Source: Artocarpus heterophyllus | Taxonomy: Eukaryota; Streptophyta; Magnoliopsida; Rosales; Moraceae | Direction: 5' to 3' | DNA: 64,000 nucleotides | Assembly (NCBI GenBank): GCA_025403435.1 | Contig: CM046347.1 | Span: 28,050,183 to 28,114,182 of the forward strand | Shown: positions 1 through 10,441 of the stretch, piece by piece | Numbering within the stretch: position 1 is the first letter of the stretch | How the letters are laid out: each line of letters opens with the position of its first letter | The notes under the pieces: model-generated | The model's database searches: none | What the model was told of the DNA's origin: nothing | Seen by the model: the letters and a program-made list of their open reading frames with translations, nothing else | Translations under genes and position numbers: made by a program

Positions 1-1199
1 ACAAGTTTATCTTGAATTAATTTCATCACAAAATTAATTCAACCGATAAACAGACATAAATTATTTAATTCTTCTAAATTTTAACCAATCTTATAAATTC
101 GACATGAGTCACCAATTATTGGAAAAGCATGCCGTGTCATTATAGGATGTTGTGAGCTAGCAAAGGGGACCAAATGGACCTATATAGTTTAAGCTCCTGA
201 TAATTATGAAACCCAATATCCTAGATATACATTTCATAATTATCAACTCCAACGCTACTCCACTAAAAGCTTGCAGCTGCACTCTCGAACTACATAGAAT
301 TACGAAGCCCGTATACCTAAGTCTCCAAGACATATCATAGTGTATCGTATCCCCATATGATAATCCATAATCGGCTTAAGGACAAGTTCTGTCTTACCTT
401 CTCGATTATTTTTATCTTACGTTCCATTATCTCACCATTAGAAAACTTACTATCCGAAGATAGTATACCATTCGGTTACACCTATGTATCCAAATGGTTG
501 AGCGCTCCAGTTTTTCAATTACAGGACAACGCATATAAGAGGATATCATTACTCCTAAAGAGGAGCTATGGATTCCATATCTATTAATAACAAGTCTAAG
601 CCATCAAGAGTCATGCCTCTAATGTACCGGCATGTATACCACTATTGAGATGTGGGTGTCACCCTTTGGTACATCAAAAGATATAAGTCAAGACAACGGG
701 CCCACTATTTATCTCAAGGTTAAGATACAACACAAATGATTGTCTAAAGTAAATCGATTTTCCAAGATAGAATTATTAATCCAAATCAATTTACTTTATG
801 TCTCGATCCAACACATTGTCATCTATAACAACGTGCCAATGTTTCAATTCAAGGAGTCCACCTCCGATGGTCAAGACAAACCATCTCCCAATTGGGATAT
901 AGACAACATAACAATCTTTGCATGAATAAAGCGCCTAACTTTATTGCCTTGATTGCGGATCTTATGTTTTAGACCATCACCTTAAGAATCGTGTCTTCCT
1001 CATAATCTATCCATCATATGCCTAATTCTTAAGGTTTAGACCGACAGTCTCAGACTATTGTTTGCTTAACATACATTCAACAAATATGAATGTAAAGAGG
1101 ATAAGGTTTGGTATATAAATAATGAATAAATTCTTTATTAATAAAAATGTCTCCAAAAACTTATTACATTTTTACTCCCAAGGGCATACATGTCTAACA
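1..1199 (-). repeat. 3' LTR of Copia-1 (partial)
   Basis: It aligns to the right-hand 1.2 kb of the complete 2,045-bp solo LTR at 49313-51357. The inner border reads ...acatgtctaaca, the reverse of the TGTTAGACATGT start seen at 40912 and 48489. About 845 bp of the LTR, including the TATA box and palindrome array, lie left of the window. Confidence 0.9.
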
Positions 1200-1211
1200 A
1201 TCTCTCACTTG
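1200..1211 (-). promoter_or_regulatory. polypurine tract of Copia-1
   Basis: On the minus strand a purine-rich stretch (aagtgagagat) directly abuts the 3' LTR start, two codons downstream of the polyprotein stop. This is the expected plus-strand primer site. Copia-2 has aaatgggagat at the same place. Confidence 0.6.
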
Positions 1212-1213
1212 TA

Positions 1214-4200
1214 CTAAGTGAGTAAATATGACAAATCATGCATCCCCATAGCTTCCACATGCCTCTTGAAGACTCTCCCAGTAAGTGTCTTCGTTAATGG
1301 ATCAACTAAATTGCCCTCTGACGCGATCTTTTACACCGTGACATGCCCGCCCTCAACGAAGTCCTTTATTACATGATACTTTCAATCAATATTCTTACTC
1401 TTCTTGTGAAATCTTGGTTCCTTAGCATTAGCTACCGCCGCACTGTTATCACAGTACAGTGATACTGCCTTATTCATACCAGGAATAACATCAAGATCCC
1501 CAAGGAACTTGTGGAGCCACACTGCTTCTTTCGAAGCATCACTAGCTGCCACATACTCGGCCTCCATCGTTGAATCCAAAGTGCAATCTTGCTTAGCACT
1601 TCTCCAACTAATGGCACCGTCGCCCAGAGTAAACACAAAACCCGAAGTTGATTTTTGAGAATCCAGATAGGATTGAAAATCCAAGTCAGTATATCCTAGA
1701 GGAGTCAGGTACTCACCCAAATATACAAGCATATGCCCTTGAGTCCTTCTCAGGTACTTGAAAATATGCTTTATCGCAACCCAATGGTTCGGTCCTGGAT
1801 CTGCGTGAAATCGACTTACAATCCCGACCGCATAGGTAATATCCGGTCGTGTACAAAGCATGGCATACATAAGACTACCTACTGCTAAAGCATAAGGCAC
1901 TTTCTTCATGTATTCTCTTTCTTTATAAGACTTTGGAGAGTCTTTCTTAGAAAGAGTAATTCTAGACCTAGATGGTTGCCCACCTTTCTTGAAATCCTGC
2001 ATTGTAAACCTCCTGAGAATTTAATCTATGTAGCTGGCCTAGGACAAAGCTATCATTTTGTTCTTCCTATCCCAAAAGATCTGGATACCGAAAACAAAAT
2101 TAGCCTCACCCAAGTCCTTCATGTCAAACTACTTGGTCAACCATAATTTGACCGATGACAACGCCCTAACGTCATTGCCAATTAGCATAATGTCATCTAT
2201 ATAGAGCAGTAGAAAAACCACCTTCCCATCCTTAATGTGTTTGTAAACACATGATTCATCCACATTTTGTGAGAACCCATAAGTCTTGATCACCTGATCA
2301 AATCTTATGTTCCAAGAACGAGAAGCCTACTTAAGTCCATAAATTGACTTTAGTAGCTTACAAACCTTGCCCTCTTGACTTATGACCTTGAACCCATCTG
2401 GATGTTCCATATAAATGGACTCATCAAGATATCCATTCAAAAAAGCCATCTTAGCATCCATCTGCCAAATCTCGTAGTCGAGAGCGGTAGCTATGGACAA
2501 GAGAATCCGGATGGACTTAAGCATGGCTACAGGCGAAAAGGTTTTCTCATAATCGATTCCTTCCTTTTGCGTATAACCCTTAGCTACCAGTCTAGCCTTA
2601 AAGGTTTCGACCTTTCCATCCACTCCTCTTTTCCTCTTGTAGATCCACTTACACCCTATGGGTTTTACCCTTTCGGGAAGATCCACAAGCTCCAAGACCT
2701 GATTAGTCTTTATAGACTTCACCTCTATGTTCATGGCCTCTATTTAGAGTGTTCAATCAACATCCTCCATAGCTTCTGCGTAAGTATAAGGATCCCAGTC
2801 ATGTTCATCCGGTTCAGCCAAGAAGACCTCCCCATTGAATATATACCTCTCAGGTTGACGCCCGATCCTCCCACTATGCCGAAGCCCCTGAGGTTGTTGT
2901 TCAGGTTTGTTTGGTTTTTCTACACTGATCGAAACGGTTTCATTCGAAACCTCCTGAGTGATCGGATCACTCCTTAACTCCTCAAGCACCACTTTGCTTC
3001 AAGGTTTAAAGTCGTTCATGTAACTCTCCTTAAAGAAAGTTGCATTAGTTGAAATCACGACTTTATTTTCATTTGGGTTATAAAAATAACCCCCTTTAGT
3101 CCCTTTTGGATATCCTACAAACACGCAAACTTTCGAATGTGCTTCCAACTTATTCGGATCCTTAAACAGGACATGAGCCGGACATCCCCATATTCGAATA
3201 TGGTTTAAGGATGTTTTCCTACCCGTCCACAACTCGTGAGGAGTTTTAGGGACCTATTTTGAAGGCACATTGTTCAAAAGATAACATGCGGTTTGTAGTG
3301 CATATCCCCAAAAGGATAAAGGCAATGATGAATAACTCATCATGGACCTGATCATGTCCAACAAAGCCCTATTTCTTCTCTCCGCTATGCCATTCTGCTA
3401 CGGAGTGCTCGGCGCAGTCAAATGGGATAGAATCCCATTTTCTAATAAGTGTTCCAAGAACTCATCAGAAAGGTATTCCCCACCTCGATCGGATCGAAGT
3501 GCCTTTATGGGTCTACCCAATTGCTTTTCCACTTCAGCCCAAAACTCCCTGAACTTATCAAAAGTTTCGCTTTTGTGGTGCATCAGGTACACATACCCAT
3601 ATCTTGAGTAATCATCAATAAAAATAACGAAGTACTCATACCCTTCTCGTGTCCGGATGTTCATGGGTCCACAAACATCACTATGCACAAGTTCTAGAAC
3701 CCCTTCGGCCCTATTGCCCTTAGACCTGAATGGTCTTTTGGTCATTTTACCCTCCAAACAAGATTCACATTGAGGTATAGATTCCACCTTTAAGTGACTT
3801 AAAGGTCCATCCCTTATGAACCTTTGAATCCTATTCAGGTTAATATGACCAAGGCGCAAATGCCAAAGATAAGTTTCGTTAGAGTGAGAAGTTTTAAGTT
3901 TTTTAGTGTTATTATCATTCATCTCAGCATTAAGCAATAAGTCCATCTTAGGTTTGATAAAATATAGATTATTTTACCTCCATCTAGAACAGATAAAAGA
4001 TTTGTTTTTACGAATCACTACTTTTTCATTAAAAGAAACCAAATAGGAGTCTTTAAATAAACAAGATACAAAAATTAAATTCCTTTTAAATTTAGGAACA
4101 TAAAAACAATCTTGCAAAAATAAATTCCTATAATTATCAAGATAAAGATGGACGTCTCCCACTGCTTCCTCTGAGACCAAGGATCCATCGCCCATCCAAA

Positions 4201-5167
4201 GCGTGAAGTCTTTATGCAGCAGACTTCTCGTTTCTTTAAACCCCTGCAGAGGAACACAAACATGATTAGTTGCACCAGAATTTATGACCCATATGTCACT
4301 GGATTCCTCAACCAAACAAGTTTTTAAATACAGAAGATCACACCTACCTCCTTTGGAAAGGAAGTCCTTGCAATGCTTCTTGATATACCCAATCTTCCCA
4401 CAGAAGAAGCACTTAAGCTTCTTTGGGTTATTTTTCTTCTTCTTCCTGCTCTTGGTACCAGCAGGAATAGAAGTCTTCCCGTTCTTGGCCCGTTGCTTCT
4501 TTCCATTCCTAATGTTAGGATTGGAACTAGAAGCAGCTACCATGTTGGCCTCACCACCCGTAGGAGACTCCCTGATTAGCAGTTCGAACTCCTGTAACTA
4601 TTTCATCAGTTCTGTCAAGGTCATATCTTGTCTATTGCTCAAATTAAAAGTAGCCCTAAATGGAAAAAATTCCCTAGATAGAGTCTTAAAGACCATAGTC
4701 ATCTGAGTTTCAGCATCAATGTCAACTCCATTGGTTTGAGCATCAGCGAGGTAACCCATGACCAACATCATATGCTTCTTTACAGATGTCCTGGGCCTCT
4801 GTCTATAGTTTAAGAGTTTTTGAAGCACCCCTTGCTGCTTTGTTATGGCCTGGCCTCCAAACATATCCTCAAGATTATCCAATATCTACTTTGCAGTCTC
4901 ATAATTCTGATGTTGAGCCTGCAGCACATTATTCATGCTACCCATAACATAGCAACGGGCCTAATCATTAGCATCTTTCCAGCTATCGTACACTTGGAAT
5001 TGCTCATTCTATGAGTCTTCCGTAGGTTCGGGAGGACAAGGGGTTGTCAGTACATATTTCAGTTTCTCAAAGGACAAGACGATATCTAGGTTTCATTTTC
5101 AATCATTATAGTTCTCACCGGTTAATAGATTTTTGTCAAGTATCGATGATAAAGCATTTTTAGACAT
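1214..5167 (-). pseudogene. Copia-1 gag-pol polyprotein, one frame broken by stops
   Basis: The ATG at 5167 (MSKNA...) and the final TAG at 1214-1216 are in one frame of 1,318 codons, a normal Copia polyprotein length with no net frameshift. Domains in order: Gag; zinc knuckle (4370-4411); protease near 4290-4250; GAG-pre-integrase (YLWHLRLGHIN, about 3880-3820); integrase with HSDVCGP and SDRGGEY; reverse transcriptase with YIDD at 2192-2203; RNase H ending in LYCDNSAAVA and the FHKKSKNID region. More than ten in-frame stops interrupt it, for example 4598-4600, 3398-3400 and 2327-2329. The zinc-knuckle His is Tyr (codon 4385-4387) and the protease catalytic Asp is Asn (codon 4280-4282). Copia-2 shows CAG where Copia-1 has TAG at 2327. 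This is a dead copy that decayed mainly by point mutation. Confidence 0.93.
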
Positions 5168-6674
5168 TTTTAATCTACAATAAAGAATCATATACCAAAT
5201 ATAAGCAAACATATCATAATAATTTAGTAAGATAACGTAATCATGTAAAAATATACAAATGTGTTTATGTGTCAAAACCTTGAAAATATCACAACCTTAC
5301 AACGATAATTCCCAACTCATAATTCAACAAGTTCCTAGGGAAGTCATGCCAAATTCAATCAGGAACACGGATCCCCTCCTGATTAATATATGCCATTCAA
5401 CACCCGTATGATCTAGCATATATTAATAATCGTTTCTTCTGCTATTAATTTTATTAACAGAGCTCCTAGGGGAGGTTAATAATAAAATTAACGTGAGTGT
5501 ATAACCATTGTTTCAATATTTTATCCATGATTTATAATCACCACCTAGGGGTGTGCAACCATAAATCATACTAAAATACCTTATCCTCTTAGAGATCCAA
5601 TCTGGTACATGATAAAAATCCCTTCTTAGGGGTCGGGACCACCATGTTCTGCCTATGAACCAACGATGGAGGCCTTAGGTTCTCTCTTTGAAAATCTTCT
5701 CCCATTCAATCTTTTGAAATCAAGGTTTATTTTAAAATTATGCATGAACAATTTTAATATGAGCGGCACTCCTTATTCTATATGACATGTTATCAATATA
5801 CATGGCAAATCATATTATAATACAGACAAGCAAAACAATTAAGCAAAGCTACAAGCAACATAATAAATAACCGTAATATTATGGTTCTACCCTAGAGAAT
5901 AGAAAAAACTAAGATTGCAAGAGAATAGTCGAGACATATTATTGATTCTTCATCCTTGAATCCTCAAGTTGTATCCTTCTTCATCTAATATCCATCTTCA
6001 AGTCTTCAATCCCGTATGAATCGAATACTTCATATTTCCGGTCATATCCAAATTTAATGTTTCTCAAAATTGTCCCAAAAATAAAATTGAAACTGCTCTG
6101 AAAAAACTGCACCTTTTCTGGAAACTTTTCCAGCTCTCGGTCGGCAGGCTGATCTGGGTGATCAGCCTGCCGGTCATGCTTCATCGGCCTACCGATCAGG
6201 AGGATCGGCCTGCTGACCCATGAAGTCCAGCCCGTCGGCAAAAACGCCTGATTTCTGCCCCACTAACAGCCTACCAAACCACACATCTGGCCTGTCGGTC
6301 TTTGACCTTCGGCCTGCCAAACTGTGAGGTCTGACATGCCGACCGAGCAAAAATCTCTCATTCCAGAAAATACAATTTTTAATGCAATTCATCAATTTTA
6401 TTTTCAACAATTCAAAAAAAAAATAAAATTAGAGACTTATGAAATACCTAGAAGTGCCATCATCATTCTTCTAGATCCGTCTTCTAGATCCGTCTTATCC
6501 GAATAATTTTTTTTTAATTACAAAATTCTTACAAATGTAAAATTAAACAATAATTCCTAGACGGAGATGATAGTCTGTCATCTAATTACATGAAAAAACC
6601 TAGATACACATTCTAAACTCTAAGAAACCATAACCGGTATTAATTAATTAATTAATAATTAATTAAATAACGAT
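5168..6674 (-). other. Copia-1 5' leader (noncoding)
   Basis: This is untranslated leader between the gag ATG and the expected primer site. It is collinear with 43100-44600 of Copia-2. The blocks containing 'cctagg' and the palindrome array match. No open frame is conserved between the two copies. It ends in a TTAA-rich microsatellite (6638-6668) next to the assembly gap. Confidence 0.8.
6141..6342. repeat. 21-22 bp periodic array of TCGGCNNGCCGA-like palindromes (Copia-1 leader)
   Basis: Matches to the 12-mer TCGGC-NN-GCCGA, some with several mismatches, start at 6141, 6162, 6184, 6205, 6227, 6266, 6287, 6309 and 6331. Steps are 21, 22, 21, 22, 39 (two periods), 21, 22 and 22. Linkers of about 10 bp are not conserved. 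Copia-2 has the corresponding array at 43421-43646, including the double-length step. Confidence 0.8.
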
Positions 6675-6774
6675 NNNNNNNNNNNNNNNNNNNNNNNNNN
6701 NNNNNNNNNNNNNNNNNNNNNNNNNNNNNNNNNNNNNNNNNNNNNNNNNNNNNNNNNNNNNNNNNNNNNNNNNN
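6675..6774. other. assembly gap (100 N)
   Basis: There are exactly 100 N, the usual placeholder for a gap of unknown size. It is flanked on the left by a TTAA microsatellite. The two sides are not shown to be contiguous. Confidence 0.99.
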
Positions 6775-8224
6775 GTGCCTATTTATCACATACTTAGAGC
6801 TCATGGAATGGCTTTTTAAGTTGCTTTTGGCTTATAGGTATTTTTGAACCTGTTTTGATGAGCACTTACAATTAGATTTTGGCTTTTAAAACTACTTATA
6901 GGAAAAGTCAAGCCAAGGGTGCTTGTAAAAAAAGTACTTGTAAAAAACTAAAAAGCTTCTTTATTTACATTTTTACTTTTTATTTGAGAATAACAAATTA
7001 AAAATTTAATCTATGTCTCCAATAAGTGCTTTTGACTTATTCAACCAAATAAGTTCAAAAAAAATTTTCTATGCTCTATCCAAAACACTAATTAAAAAGC
7101 TTTAGTTTGTGGTTCTTTTTTTCTATTACCTAAAAGTAAAAGCACCAGCTATCCCAAATGGATCCTTAGTATTTTGGTTGTGAGTTTTTTGTAATCTAAG
7201 TATTATTGATAATCATACAGCCTTTTAAAGTCTTATATAATAATAAAGTATTTTAATATGACTTTATGTATTTTATTTTGATTTGTCGATATTTTCTTAA
7301 AATTTAAGTATTAATATTTCTATCAATGTCAATATTTTCGTCTTTGTATATTAGGTAGTGATTCAGTAGTTGATCAATGGTTTGTTAGATTAGAAATCGA
7401 TTAAATAGGAAAATATTACGTGTCAAGTATCAACATTGATACATAACAAGCCCCACTAGAAAAGCAATAAATTATTAACGTTGTCCTTATGTACATACAT
7501 ATACATAACTTTTTTGAGGATGAAATTACGACATAAACAATTAGCCCTTTGAAAAGTTATAATCAAATCATCCCAATTGCACAACTTAAAGTTTTTGAAC
7601 GAAGAGGCTAGAACGACTTGACATGATGAATACTTCTTTGGTTGAGTAGACTTGCATATCCTTTTTTTTTTTTTTTGACAACACTTTTTTTTGGAACCTG
7701 TGGTGAGGAATTTTACTTGAAACATATAAAATTACCACAAACTTATGCCCGTAACCACACAATCCATTTTCCTATTAACTAGGGAATAAAAAGCTATGAC
7801 ATGCGTAAAGGAGCTAATTAGGAGATATTTCAACAAACCTAAGCAAGAAATAGGGACAAGAAAGCTAGAAAACATAGGCTGATAAGTTCCCCTATTCGCT
7901 CTCATAGATTTCAAATGAGGCATTGGATCATAGAAGCGAAAGAACATTATTGATTCCCTTATTTTTATTAGCCAAAAAGGAAACGGTGGCAATAATCCAG
8001 TCGAGCCGATCGCCGATGGCGCAGGCTTCCGGAAAATATGGGAGTGGTGGGGGCAAGGGTTTCTGGTGGGAGAGTGACACATTGGTGGCCCAAATGTTTA
8101 AAGCTTACATGAGGCCATCATGGGAGGCTCTACCAAAGACATCAATAGAATCGAATACCATCATTTCTTTGCATAAGATTTATCTCCAAAAGCTAAAGCC
8201 TATAGAAACATCTCCAAAATGTCA
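6775..8224. other. AT-rich non-LTR sequence, possible host DNA
   Basis: No retroelement motif is visible. A 300-bp GC-richer block (about 7980-8224) holds an open plus-strand frame from 7923, with a Gly/Lys/Trp-containing stretch (GKYGSGGGKGFWWESDT). I do not recognise it. Tekay-1 inserted inside this frame at 8224. Joining across the target-site duplication adds about ten codons before a stop at about 17330. It may be an exon or a chance frame. No splice or domain evidence decides. Confidence 0.35.
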
Positions 8225-9370
8225 TGTCACACCTCGGAGTACGGGAGGTGACGTGGAAGAATATTTAGATTAATTAAAAGAGAATTTAATTGAAACCAAT
8301 GGTTTAAGAATCAAATTAAATGAGAAATAAGAAGATTTCCACCACATTTTTATAAAAGAATGTATAAATATTAAGCAAGTAATAAAAATTAATAAAGAAC
8401 TGCGAGTATGGGTTCCACAACCCACAACTTGTGCACACACATGGTATTGACAATACCATAAATACAATCACAGTCCAAATACAAATAAAGTTAAGTCTTA
8501 CATGCCTTGATTAAATAATACAAAAAATAAAAAAATCCTCCTATTGCTCCTGAATTCGGTCCGAAAAATCCTCTCCAACCCTAAATGAGAAACCACCTAG
8601 AGGGGGAAATTTAAAACAGATAAAACGTGAGCGAAAGGCTCAGTAGGACTATGTTTTATAAAGTATTTTAATTTAAAGAAACATTTCATTGACAGGAGTA
8701 CTCAAAAGAAACCTTAAGTAAATAAATAAATAAATAAATAATTTGAGTAGAACCGTCCTGACTCAGAACAGTCTACTCGCACAATCAGAAATACCATTTT
8801 TCTTTTTCCTAGGCAAACCATGATATCACCACCGTAGTGGCCCAGCTGGGTTTCGAGACCTGCCCCCAAGGTCGATCGCTACACGACCCGATCTCTGATA
8901 TGGCATCACGCCTATGTTTATTATCATTATCATTCAAAACCCAATTACCGAGTGTTGTCAATTACATTCATTATGAAGTTGATTTCAAATCACGGTATAT
9001 TAAAATATAACCGACAAATCCATTTTCAAACAACTGTTGAAAACATTTTAATAGAAATCTTTTTCAAAGCCAAATCATTTCAAAACCAGGCTACCAAAGA
9101 AATAAGATAGAAGTCCTACCTCAATACTCGTGCCGGTGCCCCACACCGTAATCCCGGTCCGCTATACGTTAGCTCCGCGGAACCACGAACGATCCTAGAT
9201 ACAAACTAAGTCGATCAATATCTAGTTCGAGACATTCTATGTTACTAAACCATTTCATGATGTCCTAGTGTGCCATTTGCACCTTTAAAATCATTATATA
9301 AGGTTGGGATTTAAATCAGGGTTCAAAACAGTGAAAACGGGTAAAAATCACAAAATTTTCCATGCCTCAG

Positions 9371-9537
9371 TCGGCCTGCCGGACTCCCTACTTCGGCCGG
9401 CCGAACTGGACAGTTCGGCCTGCCGGAAGCAAAGTTTGGTCGGTCGAACACTTCCCCAGGTTCGGCCTGTCGGTCGGAAGAACACCGGCCTACCGATCGT
9501 CACTCCGGCCTGCCGAACGCACAGTTCGGCCTGCTGA
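9371..9537. repeat. palindrome array in Tekay-1 3' LTR
   Basis: Eight 12-mers of the TCGGCNNGCCGA type start at 9371, 9393, 9415, 9436, 9462, 9485, 9505 and 9526 (steps 22, 22, 21, 26, 23, 20, 21). The copy at 9393-9404 (TCGGCCGGCCGA) is a perfect palindrome. The one at 9436 differs from it by three C-to-T changes. Confidence 0.85.
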
Positions 9538-10110
9538 ACTGGGAAAATCCAGAAATCCCAGCCACAGGTTTCTCGATCCCCAAAATTCAAATCTTGATTC
9601 TAACCTGTTTTTCTCAAATCTCAGGCATAGAAAACATTCATAGATGATAGAAAAACATACTAGAACATGTTTCGACTCATTTGAACAAGATTTAAACTTG
9701 AAATCCTCAAAAATCCAAAAATGAGAAAATGAGGAGAAAAATGAAAAATCTTGAATCCGATTTGTTTTTCTTCAATCTAAGCTTAGATTCTAGTTGTTCT
9801 AAGTTTGTTTAACTCAAATCCACGGTTTTCTAAGCTTAAACAACCCTAAATTTCAAAAATGCACAAAATTGAAAATTTTGTAAAAAGTTTAGAAATTTCG
9901 AATCTAACCTCGAATCGAAGCTTCAATCTGCGTTCTCGGTTGCTAAATCACGTCCCCGAGCCTCCTCCTTGCTATCCCGAAGCTTGGATTCGAAATTGGG
10001 TTTAAAAATTTGAGAGAGAGATATTGAGAGAGAGAGAGTGCCGAGAGAGAGATCAAGAGGAAGAGAGAGAGAGATGCGTGAGGGTGAGGAGAGAGAGAGA
10101 GAGAGGAAGG

Positions 10111-10168
10111 AAATAAATAGAGAAAATCGGTGGGCGGTTTTACTGTGCGAAAACCATGTGCCGCCCAC
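10111..10168 (-). promoter_or_regulatory. LTR promoter candidate: TATA-like box plus hairpin
   Basis: Reading the minus strand, an inverted repeat GTGGGCGG...CCGCCCAC (arms 10161-10168 and 10130-10137) encloses a second pair GGTTTT/AAAACC. It is followed within about 10 bp by CTATTTATTT (about 10111-10120) and then a CT-rich stretch. The same arrangement occurs in the right LTR (17036-17074), the solo LTR (22246-22284) and, decayed, at about 25800-25840. The order fits an upstream element, TATA and pyrimidine-rich initiation region. The promoter role is inferred. Confidence 0.45.
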
Positions 10169-10441
10169 GGTTTTGCAAAACGGAGTATTTTTGACATTTT
10201 ACAAATTGTTGTGTTTTAAAACTCAAAACATCATTTCAAAACAATAAGGAATCCTTTGAATGCATCAATTTAACAAAACAACCAAAAACTAAAAATCCAA
10301 CCAAGTAATCAAATTAATGTTAAAACGTTAATTATGGCACACTAATTCATCATTTATATTACATTAACATTAAATAAATTTTAGGGCGTTACAACTCTCC
10401 ACCCCTAAAAGAAATTTCACCCTCGAAATTTACAACTCATT

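Larger units (their letters stand above)
1..6674 (-). mobile_element. Copia-1: Ty1/Copia LTR retrotransposon, 5' end missing
   Basis: Read on the minus strand, this is a Ty1/Copia element with the order gag, protease, integrase, reverse transcriptase, RNase H. From left to right it shows a 3' LTR (1-1199, outer part off-window), the polypurine tract, one long decayed gag-pol frame (1214-5167), and a 1.5-kb noncoding 5' leader (5168-6674). The leader stops at a run of 100 N. By alignment to the sister copy at 40912-48860, about 200 bp of leader, the primer site and the 5' LTR should follow. The sequence beyond the gap is unrelated, so the 5' LTR is deleted or hidden in the gap. It cannot move on its own. 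Confidence 0.9.
8225..10393 (-). repeat. 3' LTR of Tekay-1
   Basis: It starts tgtcacacctcggag and ends gggcgttaca on the plus strand, 2,169 bp. Next to it at 10394-10418 the minus strand has the tract ttttaggggtggagagt, the likely polypurine tract. It contains the palindrome array (9371-9537), a GA-rich tract (10011-10109) and a hairpin with a TATA-like box (10111-10168). Confidence 0.94.

Noticed and set aside
6141..6342. Regular repeats with short spacers resembling a CRISPR array
   Set aside because: Repeats are 12 bp and degenerate, linkers about 10 bp, inside a plant retrotransposon leader. No cas genes and no CRISPR geometry.
9304..9643. Arg/Cys/Ser-rich frames over the palindrome array (also 16210-16496)
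   Set aside because: Translation of the repeated TCGGCCTGCCGA units. They are not conserved as protein between LTRs and exist on both strands.
9923..10197. Ser/Leu-rich frames over the GA tract (also 16829-17103, 22044-22313)
   Set aside because: Low-complexity translation of GA/TC repeats inside LTRs.
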